From assembly GCA_963969345.1 (NCBI GenBank), contig OZ017769.1:9737725-9801724 (forward strand): a DNA stretch of 64,000 bases, written 5' to 3'. Origin of the DNA: Turbatrix aceti (Eukaryota > Nematoda > Chromadorea > Rhabditida > Panagrolaimidae). Positions 20,817 to 33,535 of this stretch are shown piece after piece. Position 1 is the first letter of the stretch, and each line of letters begins with the position of its first letter. A program made the position numbers and the translations under genes. The notes under the pieces are model-generated. The model saw only the letters and a program-made list of their open reading frames with translations. It did not search any database and was not told the DNA's origin.

Positions 20817-23183
20817 TCAGATCTCCGTGCTCGGCACCGGACAGAAAGGATCAGGGGCCGGCGGGGGCATCGTCGGCGGCGGTGGGGGAGGTGCCATGAA
20901 GGAAGGCGGCCTGAGACGGTAGTCCAGGGTCCGGGGGGTTCCGCAGATGGCCCCGGTGGCGTAGGGGGTCGGGTCGTCGCGGACAATGGCCCGGTGAGCG
21001 AAGGGCGAGTGGACGGCGATGGACGCGTAATAGTCGCCCGGCCCGCAGTACTGAGGAGCCGCGTAGAAGCCACCGGTCGCCCCGTGGTGGAGGGTGGGGT
21101 AGTGGGTAGGATGGTGGACGAGGAGAGGGTCGGACTTGTCGTAGGTGAGCGAGTCCGTGCAAGACGAGGCTCCGGTGAAGAGCGGCGCCCGCGAGGGGTG
21201 CTTCTCTGCGGCCCGCGACCGGAGACACGCCGCCGCCACCAGAACAGTCAGGAAAACTGCGGCCACGGACGCGGCCATGGCTGCGAGGAGGAGCGTGGGC
21301 TCGGCAAGGCCGCCGCAGGCGGAAACGGGCGCGGTCTCGACGGCGACGCCCTGCAGACCTTCGGGCCCGGCGCACAAGGGACGGGGGTCGGAGGTGCTCG
21401 AGTTGGCGCGGTGTCTGACTTCCGCGAGGGCCGAGGGCAGAAATCGGAGCAGCTCGCAGTCGCAGATCAGCGGGTTCCCGGCGAGGTCGAGGCGGGTCAG
21501 TTGGCGCCAGTTGAGGAGGTTGACGCCCAGGGAAGACAGCCCCCCGTTGGCCAGGTCGACAGAAGCGAGGCGGTTGGGGTGCTCGAAGGCAAGCTCGTCG
21601 ATGGTCGTCAGCGAAGGGCAATCACGTGCTTCGAGCGAATCCAGCTTGAAGAGCCCGGCAAAAGCGTGGCCTTCGATGCGCCGCAGCCCGGTGTTGGCCG
21701 AAATCAGGAGCCGTCGCAGCGACCCGAGTCCTTCGAAGGCGCCGGCGGATAATACCGATAACTGGTTTGATCGGAGATCAAGGTGCTCGAGTTCCGCCAA
21801 ATATGGCCAGTTGCGGGCGGGGACCGCGCTCAGTTCGTTGCCCCGCAGATCGAGCGCCTTGAGGCTGTGGAGGCCGCTGAACGTGCCCTCTTCGACGCGA
21901 TCGATGCCGTTTCCGCTGAGGTCAAGTTTGACGAGTTTCTTCTGCGCGTTGAACGTCAGGGGTTGCAGCTGGAAAACAAAAAAATAGGTTGCAATGCGGA
22001 TTTAACTGACCAATTGAAATTAAACATTTGAATACTTACCGTTCTAAGCCGATTGTCGTTCAGCGACAGGTAAGCGAGATCGCCGAGTTCGGCAAAAACG
22101 TCGCGTTGAAGCCGCTCGAACCTGTTGTGCCCGAGATCAAGCTGTGACAGACCCGAAAGTCCTGTGAAGGCAGATGACGTCAGGAGAGAGAGTGCATTGT
22201 GGGACAGGTTGAGACTCGTGAGGCCTGAGAGCTCCGCAAAGGCGCTTGGCATAATCCGTTCGATCTGGTTGTCTGATAGGTCCAGGATCTGCAAAAAAAT
22301 TAATTTAATCTTCTTCGAGTTTTCATAATTCGTATTTAAACTTGTATTGTATGTATGCGTTTGTTATTTTAATTTGACAATTTTCCCCGATCCACCTGGT
22401 CGCCAGACACTCCGGATGACCGTGTCAGTGTCATGACAATTGGGGGTCCGTGCCATCGAAGGCGTGGATGCGCGCGCAACAAAAAAGATCAAATTTCTGA
22501 CACATCGTCCCAAAAATAAGTGCAAACAGGCATTCGTTCTCGCTTCCGTCGCCAGGGTTGTTTTTGTTTGCGCGAACGATGATCGATCACTTGCGCACTC
22601 ATTGCCGGACTCTGTCAATCAACGGGGGTCAAATGGGTACTCTGGGGAAACTGGATTTATCCAATTATCCGGATTAGCGCTGATGACACTTTTTGAAACG
22701 AAAAATAACTGTGATTTGGTTAAAAAAACATAACACTGCCCAAAAAAGCAGTTCGGCCATGTTTTGGACCTATTTTTCACCAACCTCAAGAGACGGCAGC
22801 TCATGGAACAAGTCGTCAGAAATGAGCCTGATTTTGTTCCCGCGCAGTCGCACGTGCCGCAGCCGAGGGAAATTGACAAGGAACTCGGCGGGCAGCTCGG
22901 TGATGGAGTTGGACGAAAGATCGAGAAACTCGAGGTCCTGGTAAACGCTGAGCGAGGCGGCATCGAGAGTCCTGAGCTTGGCGTCGACGAGCGACAGCGA
23001 CCGGAGCAGCGGATTCAGCATGTACGGCAGCGTGGTGAGGTTGGCGTGGTCGCAGCGGACGTCGCGGCCATCGTCGAAGCAGACGCAGCCCGGCTGGCAG
23101 AGAGTGCCGGAGACAAGTGCCGGCAGCAACGGCAGCAGCAGCAGCGGAAAGAGGCCGCTCCTGATGGCAGATGAGGGGGCCAT
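20817..23183 (-). CDS. Leucine-rich-repeat single-pass receptor, left copy
   Basis: Exons on the minus strand: 22785-23183, 22040-22288 and 20817-21968, 599 residues. Order: signal peptide (1-26), cysteine-capped N-terminal LRR cap (CQPGCVCFDDGRDVRC), about ten LRRs (LEFLDLSSNSITELP; LTSLNLSHNALSLL; LVKLDLSGNGIDRV; LEHLDLRSNQLSVL), an LRRCT cap (NPLICDCELL, from about 371), a transmembrane helix (about 420-445) and a ~150-residue tail rich in Pro, His and Tyr. The tail ends in a proline run and S-T-E-I, a class I PDZ-ligand pattern. Such receptors guide neurites or mediate adhesion. Size and layout recall C. elegans DMA-1, but orthology is not shown. TCTAG at the exon 1 side suggests a UTR intron or trans-splice site. 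Confidence 0.88.
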
Positions 23184-23199
23184 CGGGGAGGAGAGCTGA

Positions 23200-26100
23200 G
23201 GGAGGTCTAGAAAAACAATGCATGAGTAAAAAAATCACTGTAGTTTTTGTTGCCCTTTTAAAATTCGCGCAGAATAACACGAGGATGAAAACACTACTGA
23301 TAAAACATATTTTTAATCATTATTTTTTTTCTTTTTTTAAATTAATAATTGTGCGTTTCTGAGTAAAAAATATAATAAAAATGTTTTTTGACATTAAAAA
23401 AACTAAACTGCTCATGAGTGTTTTAATTATTGTTTATAAAATAAAACAGATTATCATAATACAAAAACTGATACTGCCATAAACAGGAAAACGGTATAAA
23501 AAACGTAAAAAAATGATTGCATTAAAATAAAACATTATACACTGCCATTTGGTCCAGCAAAAGTCCAATCATTTTTTGCAAAAACATATGGCCACTTTTT
23601 GAACAAAAAAGCGATCATGACCAGATGATGATCGACGTCGTCAACACAATGACCCCTAATGACGACAACAATCCCCGCCATCGGAACATCGCGTCGCGCA
23701 GGCTGGAAAGGCGATTCAAAAAATACGAAGCCAAACAGCGGTCACTCGTCGCCGCTCGAATTAGCACAGGGCTAAACATCTGCGCGTATCCCGGCCGTCC
23801 GTCCGGGCGGACAAGAAAAAGCAGTCGCGTCGCTCGCGTAAGCCCCCCTCCCCCGCGATCTAACCCGGGTGCTTCCTCGTCCGACGAGATTTACAGGCAG
23901 ATGGGTGGCTGCTTCTTGTACAGTTCGCACGGACACGGTCGTATAAAAAATGCAAAGCCCGAGGAATGGACACCGATCGTGACTCGGTGTTATGCAAGGG
24001 TTTGAAACGATTTTAACTGGATGAATAACTGTCAGAACAAAAAAATGGGAGCGGTTGCAGAACATAATAAGGAGATAAAAAAACTGTGCTATTTCAATAA
24101 AAGTTTAATTGTTGTTTTGCAGCGTGCTTTACAACATAATCCAAATCCACCGATTTCGTTCCCTGATAACTCAGATTAGGGCACATGAAACGGGAAATAA
24201 AAAAGACAAAAGCCATTAGGTCAAATCTCGGCCGGCCATCGTCTTCGGCGTCCCATGAGTCAAGTGGACGGATTGCGTCGCGGAGAAGTGAATGGTGCTC
24301 CCGAGAGGGCATAAAAGATGGCGGTGCAAAGGATGTGCCGTGCCAATTAACTCATAATTCGGGGCGGCGGTTGCCGGGGTCGGGGCAATAACGACGTCCA
24401 CCGGTTTTTATGGCTTATCGACAAAAAAGTAAACTGAGGAATTTTAGGTCTCCATAAAGAAAAACAGAGCAAATCTTTTTGGGAAGGCAAAAAAGTCGCT
24501 CTTGTCCACCCCTAATGACCACCTTGTCCCCGGACACATCACTTCACCGTCTCCGAACCATGACATTAACCGGGCCTGCGCAGGACGTGACTGCGCATTA
24601 CACAGCCCTCCTGGCCTTGCCTTTCACTGTCAACAAGGGCAGCAGAATGTGTGAAGGCACGAACCTTCCTTGCCGGGTGCCCAGCTGGCCATGGTCACCG
24701 ATCACGACAGCTGGATCGCGTGTTGCGAGCCGCGGCAGATGACGGTTGCGCAGAGGCATGACGCGGTGGGGGATCGGTGACAACCGTGCAGAGGCGTCAA
24801 CCTGGGGTGCTACGGCGCAATATTTTTGAAAAAAAAACTGAATCTGTGGTTGTTATTAGAAATTCTAAAAAAAACTTTTCAATAAAATGGAAAAACATAA
24901 AATTATGCAGTTCTGAAAAAAGCTTTTCCCAGGCAACGGAACTGACTTGAAGCGCCTTACAAAACCCTAAAACTGGGTCAGCGCGGAAACTAAGCCCGAG
25001 GCCATTAAAAAAGACTGAATATGGCATTTGCCAGGCAACTGAACAGCGGGAGTCCGGGAAGCAGTGGACAACGCAGATAACGTCGATAAACTAAGAAATC
25101 GATTCGGTCATCCGAAAACAATGCTTCACGGTTATGTTGGCCAAATTGCGGGTAATTACGATGCAATGAGACAAAAGCCTCGGCTGACTCGTGCCAGATC
25201 CAAATTAGCGTCTCCGGTCTCGGCCAATTGGCACTCGGCTGTCGCGCACCACGTTTGCGTCGGATGACTGCCTCGCAGAGTGGCCCGGGTCGTGTTCAGA
25301 CGCGGACACGAACGCGGCCGGTAATGAGGTGGACATTGTCCTTGTTCGAACACTGGGCTTGGTAAAATACCGTCAACTTGGGGCGATGGGGCGGCAAAAG
25401 CATAAAAAACTGCGCAAGAGTCATGTTATGATAAATAACGTTTTTGAATCGATCAGCATCGTGTGAACCAAAAAAGCAGGGTTGGAACCTTGAATGCATA
25501 AAAATCACACTTCCACCTGACACCAACACTGCGCACAACGTTGAAAGAAGGTGGGTTGGAGATGCGCGCTAAAATCGCAAATCGACCACCATTCGCGCAA
25601 AGGCGATAACCCGTCGCTAATCAGGCGGGCGGGGGACTGTTGACGAGAGTTAATGAGCGTGGAGTGCGCAAAAGGGTCGGAATTTATGGTGAGAGCGCAG
25701 GTGCGTCATTTCGGACTTTGCTGCCGGCTACTTCACGGGGTACTTCACTCCTGCCTCCGTGGACTGTAAAAGGAAAAGTTTGTAAACTGCACTAGAGGAT
25801 GCGGATTTAAAAAAATTTCAAGCCCAAACATTCGGTTAAAAAATGAACTGAATGGCGAACACCAAAAAGAAGAAACCATTTCACTCAAGTCGTGGCTTTT
25901 TGACGAAACTGTCCCAAAGGCAGTGCAGGGAAGTGCAGTAAACCATTACATACTCCCTCCGCGCCGTTCTTCCAAAGCCGCAGTTTGTCAAAAGTGAAAT
26001 TGGCAAGGGAGTGATTGAGTCCAAAACTGAGAAGGAAAACAGGGAAAAATCTGTCCAAGTAAAAACTGGTGTCCTATTGTAATTGTTTTTTGGAGCTACA

Positions 26101-28658
26101 AATTTATACATCTAGAGCTACCGACTGACAAAATCCGCGGCCTATTTTAGAAATAAACTGCATCTCTTTCAACTTCATGAGCCACATTTTGACTTCCAAG
26201 CCTTATCCGTCCCCATCTCCATTCCCGGGCACGTGTTCTGTGGCTGCCCTTGCCCCGGCATTTCCTCTAGCGGTCACTGAAATGTTTTGATTCGCGATGA
26301 TGCCGACCACCCAGAAGATTATCTCCCACAAGCAACTTTGGTCATCTCATCCAATTTCTTCCCCCACTTTCCCTGAGTCGGGATAAAAGATGATTATCAA
26401 TGGATAAAAACCAACGAATCACACATTTCTAAAAACAGGCAAGCGCCAGGGGCAAGAGAGTAATCCACGCGCCAAATCCACTCATCTCGGCGGTTAACGC
26501 GTCTCACTTTTACCCGCCGTCAAAAATGACAAAACCTGACTTGTGACAGCGCTCCGTGGCCGTGGTTGATAAAAGTAACTGGCCTCAGGGATGCCCAAAA
26601 AAGGACCGCAGGACATTTGCAAAAACTTTGACTGAAATAAGATCGTGCAGTGCCCAAATTGTAAATCTGAGAGCAGACGAAAAAAATAACGCTAGAGGAA
26701 ATTTGAAACCTACGGCTTCTCAAAAAGTAACAAAACTGGCGCGATGTTTTTTATGAAAAAAAATATTTTTTGTTCTTTTAACAACATCTGTTATTTCGAA
26801 CAAATGATCGTAAACGTTTGATATCGTTACCTGACCAATATCTTTAAATGTGGAAATTGGTATTCAAAAAAATTGGTTCTGTTCATAAAAATTTCAATTC
26901 AAGTGTCAAACGTAAAAAATACACCACAGATTTAAAAAAAATAAAAATAACGAAACGCAAAACAAAGCCCACATTTTTTGTTGTAACTGTAGCAACAATA
27001 CGACAATGAGAAGCAAAACTGGCACAGGTGTAAGAAACATGTTACCCGGGAAAAAACTGTTTTCGATGTTAGTTGCATGTATATTCCGTAATCAATGAGT
27101 ACATCAAAAAACAGTAAAATCACCACTTTCCCTTTTTCTCGACAAAACACGGAAACAAATAAAGGTTACTGCCTCCCCCGCCGCATCATCGCCGTCACTG
27201 ACGCTCACATCAAAAGTGAGAGGCACCGAGCTGTTCCACAAACACGCCCGATGTTTTCCGTTTTTTGCGTGCGTTCTCCGAGGCAGGTCATGATCAAAAA
27301 ATGAGCGTCTACGAAAAAAATGAGGTGAACAAAGGCGAGAGAGGAACGCGCTGGAGAACGCGTCGTGAGTCAAGAAAAACTGTTTCCATTTGCATACATG
27401 CATTTGAGAGGATTCCAAGGACACGGCGCCATCAACCAGCGGCTGATTTACGACTCACGCGCTTCTCAGTCCCGTAATTCATGCCTTGGTCGTCCACTGG
27501 GAGATTAGGACGGGATCAGCTGACAGGGGCAGTCACCGAGCCGTTGCGCAACCCCGTCCGCCAACAGATCATAAAACCGTCATCGGAGGCCGTGAGCCGT
27601 TGTCCGACAAGTGGCATGCGGAGTCAGAAACATGCGCGTAATAACTGGTCGTCCGTAGGAACTAAAAATCAGAGAAAATAGCTGCGCGCAAGAAATACAA
27701 GACAGAAAACAATTGAGGAAGATCCATGCACTTGAGTCAGGTCTCATCGCGCCCGCGCATCCATCCAGCCGCCTCTCGTCATCCCCTCATGCATGCATCC
27801 CGGACAAGGACTTGACGAGGAGGAGGAGGAACAGGTAGTTTTCGTGACTTGAAAGTAAGTGAGCACTCTTCAGGTAAAAAACATTAACAGACTACCGAAT
27901 AGCATGGGGTTTTTTATAGTGAGAAAAAAATTTGAAACTGCAGAAAAGGATTTGTAGCCAAAAAAGAAGAAAAAGAATCCTGTCACATCGAAAGAGGTCG
28001 TTCGCCCGCCGCATCCGTCACTTTTGTAAAGTGTCAAAAAACGGTGCCGAACAATTCTTTTCCCAGCAGGAAGGCACTCAGTTAATTGAAAAAACTGATT
28101 TTTGAGGAAGAACGACCGTCCAGCACCGACGCCATTGACTCCTTCGCAACAACAGACAGAAACAGAAAAACTATGGTTTTTTCATGATTGCTCGCAAAAA
28201 AAAGTATAATAATTATGAAAAATATTATTTTTGAAAAACTGTTTGTAGAATTATCCAAATGGCCCGAGGATTGTTGTTGTTGCTCGTGCCATCCCGGTCA
28301 AGACTGGTCAGCGGCGGCTAAGAACAACGGACTGTACAACAAGGATGAGAGGGTACAAATTGCAACAAGCGCCCGGCACCACTCACTTGAGGGCGCCGCG
28401 GGTGAACAGGGCGGCGATAAGGGCACTGGGAACAGCTGCGGCCGCGCATTTTGAAAAACTGGAATAATGCCGACCGACTGAGTCGAAAATACAGAAGAAA
28501 CGAAGTACGTTGACAAAAAATAACGACACACTAACAATTTTTTCTTGAAAAAACTGTGATTAAATTTTTTATTTTTTTTAATCTCAGACAACAAAAAATA
28601 AAATATCAAAAATACAATTGACTTCAGCGACCAAAAGTGCCAAAAAGTGCAAAACGAT
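23200..28658. other. Left-arm non-coding region, proximal part
   Basis: No credible gene. Open stretches occur (for example 23625-24005) but are broken by indels in the other arm. The region mixes GC-rich patches with A-runs ending in AAACTG on the plus strand (24073, 24433, 24836, 25409, 25778, 26064, 26731, 27018, 27052, 27378, 27937, 28088, 28230, 28458 and 28552 among others), all in the same orientation. GAATGCATAAAAATCAC occurs at about 25493. Confidence 0.5.
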
Positions 28659-28730
28659 AGGTCCTACCCGGATTCGAACCGGGGTCGCGGGATTCAGAGT
28701 CCCGAGTGCTAACCGCTACACCATAAGACC
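28659..28730 (-). tRNA. tRNA-Gln (CTG), left arm
   Basis: A 72-base cloverleaf on the minus strand. Acceptor stem GGTCTTA/TAGGACC, D-arm with box A-like TGGTGTAGCGGTTAGCA, anticodon loop CTCTGAA (anticodon CTG, decoding CAG), T-arm with box B GGTTCGAATCC, discriminator T. No intron. A T4 run follows within a few bases of the 3' end. An identical mirror copy is at 41925-41996. Confidence 0.95.
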
Positions 28731-31700
28731 GCGGCCAGCGGGTTCTTCCGAGCGGTCGTCAGGACCCTTGGTCAGCACAAATCCCCCTGGTCGGTGCAAG
28801 TAAGTTGGACACCCCCAATTACCGCCCAGAGCCACATCTTGTTGTCGCGTGGCCATCGCTCACCGCGATCGGGTCAAAACAAACAGAACACGGCCATAAA
28901 TCACGGCTTTTCATCCACTCGCCCCTGGTGTTCGCGTCCGCTCACAATTTTTTGTCGGAGGAAGTCAAAGGTTGTCCCGGCGGTCAATAAAGGGCGATTT
29001 TAAATAAATCAGCAAGATTTCGGTGGAAAACAGTCAAAACTGAGTGGGGAATTTCTTTTTCTAGTGCAAAACTTGTCAAAACTTGGCTAGTCCAACCTGA
29101 AAACATTGAACTAAATAATAACTGTAGACTAGGAGGTCAGAGGAAAGCAGCGCTGGCTGCATCGTTCATGCTAATGACAATGCGCAATTTGAAAAAAAAT
29201 AAACCGGAATGCAGCATGTCAATCAGCAACAAAGGAACAAAGCGCTTTTCCGTCCCCCGAATCGCCGTGTCCGATTCCCTGACAACTTTCATGCTCAACA
29301 CGCATTCAGCTTTCAAAAAAGCACAAAACAGAACAGAAACTGGGTGATGAACCGTTCTCGCACCTACCTGGCAGCCGACCCCCCAGGGACCCGGTCGGTG
29401 ACCCGCCAAAGACCTGTCCGTGCCGTGATGGACAGCCTGGCCGGCGGATACCGTCGCGAGATAACGGTCACCTCGGGGGGCCCCGAGCCGGGTGGCGGGT
29501 CCTTTGAGGCCGTCGTCGCCCGTTACAAATGACGACGCGGGATGGCAGGTCGCCTAATTGGACTGCCACCTCCCTGTCGCCACTTCCGAAAGAACGTGAT
29601 CGTAATCGGGATCGGGCCTGGGCCGGGGGTCGGCCGAGAGCGTTTCTGTACCTGCCGGCTAATTACACGGTGCAACGGACACCACGCTTATCCAATCATC
29701 TCCGTCGGCATCTGAAAGAGAATCGGAATTGTTTCAGAGAGAGCAAAAATCGTTGTTCACGGATCGACTGATTCGTCGTTAAACACTGTACAAGTACGGA
29801 ATTGATCGTATTTCACGTTTATCATTGCGCGGCAGAGACCGGAAACCCATTCAATTCATAACTAATGACTGGGCATCAAATTTTGATGTGTTTTTGAATC
29901 ACATAAGCATGAGCACAAAACGCGAAAAATATTTGTCTGCCATAAAAAAACAGATTCACCATTAGTTCAAAAAAATGGTGTTTTCGTTGTTTTCATTGAC
30001 AGTACAAGTCAATATTTGTGTATCCGATTCATTCAATACAAATCCAAAGGGGGGTTAAAAACTGAGACCTAGGTGTAAAAAATAGAAATCAAGCCATAAA
30101 ACCCCAGCAAATGCTCCTGGTGCAAAAGCGGACTATGAAAAGGCAGAGGAGTGAAGTGGAGATCACTTCCTCGTCAGCAGCGTCAACAACCGAGGGAAAA
30201 AGCTTCCGGTGGTCCGCGGGGAGGGGAGGGTTTCAGCTCCTCCGGTCAGCCACTCGGAACCAAACGCAACCTTGCGCAGACTCGAGTTGAGCATTGTTGA
30301 CAATCTGTGAGAATTCGGGTCATTGTTTGGCAAGCTGGCGGTTGCGAGAGCTGCAACGATGCCGGAGGGGTGGTTGGAAAAGTTTGAAACCCAAAAACAG
30401 TAAATTTCAGGTTTCATAGGTTTGTAAATTAAACTGCCGACAAATGCCAATTTATTGTGTTCGCTGATGAATACATACACCAGTCAACGCGTTCGCAGAA
30501 ATGAAATTAGGTTCCAAGTGGTCGTACAACCGTCGGATGCGCGAGTCAGAGCCCCAAAACAACGTCTTGAGTCCAATTGGCTGCCAACAACGGCTTGATT
30601 GCGTCCGCTTGGGTCATCATCCCCATTCATCCGCTCAAGCACCCCTCCAACGCCCGAGTGATCAACTTGCGCGGCGGACAAGGGCACAACAGATGAAAAC
30701 CGATTAGCCCGGGCTTGGTTTAAAGAATTTAAGAAACTGGGAAAAGCAAAATGATAACTGCATTGCAATGGCCCCCCAAATTTAAATTGAATCGAAATTT
30801 AAACGGAAATTGTTTCAAATTCTCAAATAATCAAACAGCGGTGGTACTGACCCGCACATAAAATCCGTAATCGCCAGCCACGGTTAAAACAAAAGCAGGG
30901 ACTCAAAAAGACAGTTAGAAAAGGTCACGGTTATGCAAATGGGGGCAAATAGAGTGCTTGGAATGGTAAACAAAGCATCCGGAATACTATTCTGATTTAG
31001 ACGAGCAAGCTTTATTTTGTAAAACACTGTAGTGGTTTATCATTCCCAATGTATTTTTTATTAACTTGCATTTGAAATAAAAGTTCACTGTTGTAAGGCA
31101 AAGTTAACTCGGAACGTATCAAAAACTGTATGTCCAACGACTGGAAACGAACCAGCCTAAAAAACCAAACCCCAAATTTCCCATTCAACGATGGAGACAC
31201 AAGCCATCAAAGGTGACAATTAGCCAGCTACCGGCTTTCCCGCGACGAGCACAATGCCCGTGAATCGGCGAGATTGGGGATGACAGACAAAAAACCGTTT
31301 GTGAAACAAAAAACAACAAAAGAAGCAATTGCGCGGTGGCCAGCCGGGCAGGCAAAAGAAGCCGAAAGCGACCGTAACAACCGGGCTCGACTTTCAGGCG
31401 AGTTGAAAGGTGGCGCATGAATCAGACTTGTGCAATACACGCGTCTGGCCTTTGTGCCGCCGAACATTTGTCGATGGCATCCGGTCATCGGAAGAAGGGG
31501 AATTTTTACATTTAAAAAATAAGATAAACTGAGAAAACGATTTTTGCAATAGGGACCTACGCTAATTGAAAGCAACGCCCGACCCGTCACTGCACTCATC
31601 AAAAGTCGGAGAAAAGGTGAGAAAGTAAACTGGACAACCAAACTTCATTATTACCTCGCGGGACGCCAAATGTGTGAACGCATGGCTTTCGGTCGCTGGC

Positions 31701-33535
31701 ACCGTTAGCACGCCTTGTTTTACGGCACTTTGAAGTAGGAGATCGCCAGCAAAGGCACAACGGCGAGTGTCGACTGGGAAAGAGACAGCAACGGCATCCG
31801 CAGCGAGGAGGTCATCAGCGACGCCTTCTCACCCGCCAAATCGAATCAAAAAAGGATTTGTGCTGCAGGCGGCGGCGCAAATGAAGGCCGAACGTGTCAA
31901 TGCCCATCGAAGCCGAGGCCGCAGCCGCGGATGACGACCATGTGTCAAAATGCCAGGGGCAGTCCCGGATGAATGGCGCGAAAGAAAATGTCTCAAGTCG
32001 GGCACGGGTACAGCAAATTGCATTTTACTGCGATTGCTTCAGCTCGATGGCAAAAATAAACTAAAGTATAGAGATGGAACAGTCGATTACAAAGTTTATT
32101 GCTACAAAAATTGTGGCCACTGCTTAGACAGTTTTTTTGGCAGCGATTGCAAGTTTTGATGACCAAAAAACTGTTCAGATTCGTCAAAGGTAAACCTTTT
32201 TTTGAAACACTGCCAGGCACAGCAGATTGCGTTCAGGAGCGCATTACGCGACGATTAGCACGGGACGTTTAACGACGTGCGAGACAATACGAGCTGCAAT
32301 TAGCCGTAAACAGATTCCAAGCCGCATCATGTAAAACACGGTCGCGGACAGTCTGAGCACACACCGGTCGCCTCGCAGCATGGAGCCCGCCGCCTTCATG
32401 GACCGGCCTCGCGCAAACACGACAAAGCACCTGCTCGTCGTTCAAATCGGAGCAGGGACCCGGCGCTGCGTGTCGGCTCGTCGGGACTCGGTCGGTAGCA
32501 GGCGTTTTCTCCCCGCACGCTAATGAATAATCCCATTTCCGCCCGGGCAGAGCGGAGAAACGAGGAGCCACCACACGAAGCCGCGGAGGAAGGGTCGGAA
32601 GGTGGCCGGAAGCGGCGCAAAAAGATGAAAGCCGTTTATGAACGTAAAACAATTTTTTGGACGAATACTTTTTTGCCGCAAACTTTTAACTGGAACTTAT
32701 TCAAAAACGGAAGAAAACAAGAAAATACGACAACGGATACGTCGTCAAAGCCGCTTTGCCGCCCGCCGCCCGTGGGAGTCGTCGATCATGCCGGCCATGC
32801 GAATGCCGCGGCACAAGCCGCGTGCCAAATAAAACTGGGATACTTGATATTTACACTCGCATTTGCCTGGGGATATTTGCAGACATTTTGGGAAACTAAT
32901 AAACTGAAATAGAACAAGCCGAGTTTTTCTAAAATATTAATTTTGGATAAACTGCTGAAGACGTAGGAGCTAAACCATTAAATATAAACACAAAACAAAA
33001 AAACGTGTTTGTCACAAAGGTGGCTCTGACCCCTGCCCCGCCCGATCCACTCCCGACCGAGCGCAATATGACGCCACTTCGGGATTACCCGACTGACTCC
33101 CACTTGAGCGGCAACACGCTTGTCATCCTGGCCGGACGACAGGCGAGAGGAGCGGCGAGACCCCCAATTTGGACAAGGGTCAATTTACGGATTTGCACGT
33201 CTTTGGCATGTTGTCTTTGGTTCCACCCATTCGAGCGGTTCTGCTTCACAAAAGCAAATTTGGAATGCATAAAAATCACTGACGGGTTTTTCAGAACAGG
33301 AATTTGGGCAAGAACAGATCAGGAGACAACCTTCACCTCTGCAGCGGATTACCATTTGACTGGGATGCGCCAACGATCCATGGCAACAAACAGGAGGACA
33401 AAGGAATTGCACCGACGCCTCAAAGGTCGAATCGAGAGGAGCGGCGAGAAACATACGGAAGGTGGAAGGCGACTGGCTTCATTAGTATGCAGCCCAACAC
33501 TTCGCGCATTGTTCCGATAATCGTTTTTGCAAACA
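28731..33535. other. Left-arm non-coding region, distal part
   Basis: No credible gene. The AAACTG motif continues on the plus strand (29035, 29335, 30059, 30431, 30733, 31124, 31525, 31624, 32167, 32829, 32899 and 32949). A short cysteine-rich candidate exon at 32043-32158 is described separately. GAATGCATAAAAATCAC recurs at about 33266. Confidence 0.5.
32043..32158 (+). other. Candidate cysteine-rich (EGF-like) terminal exon, left arm
   Basis: After an acceptor-like TTGCTTCAG an open stretch ends in CYKNCGHCLDSFFGSDCKF and a stop. Cysteine spacing and the aromatic-Gly-x-x-Cys ending resemble an EGF-like tail such as the one closing the hyaluronidase gene. The mirror copy near 38527-38650 keeps the frame despite a nine-base deletion, but one Cys becomes Trp. 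No upstream exon is visible. It could be an exon remnant or chance. Confidence 0.2.

Larger units (their letters stand above)
20569..33535. repeat. Left arm of the 30 kb palindrome
   Basis: This arm is the reverse complement of about 37153-50079, about 12.95 kb per side, containing one LRR-receptor gene, one tRNA-Gln and about 10 kb of non-coding DNA. Examples of arm differences: three Leu codons in the LRR signal peptide, a Gly/Glu change in its tail, a one-base indel at 23737, and a nine-base indel near 32090. Differences are scattered, as between alleles or conversion-linked duplicates. The outer edge coincides with the LRR gene polyadenylation signal (AATAAA on the minus strand, 20578-20583). 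Confidence 0.9.

Noticed and set aside
21145..21987. Long plus-strand open frame (280 codons) and its mirror, plus a 252-codon frame
   Set aside because: They lie antisense to the LRR receptor exons in GC-rich coding DNA, with no motif of their own; they are by-products of the real gene.
23625..24005. 126-codon open frame, arginine-rich
   Set aside because: The mirrored copy in the right arm has a one-base indel (AAACAGCGG versus AAACAAGCGG) that breaks the frame; no domain or splice context.
29209..29532. 107-codon frame conserved in both palindrome arms
   Set aside because: Conservation is explained by the arm symmetry; composition is low in hydrophobic residues and no motif or splice signal is seen.
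24000..33000. CRISPR array or bacterial-type system
   Set aside because: The recurring words are short, unevenly spaced and without constant-length repeats; flanking genes are eukaryotic.
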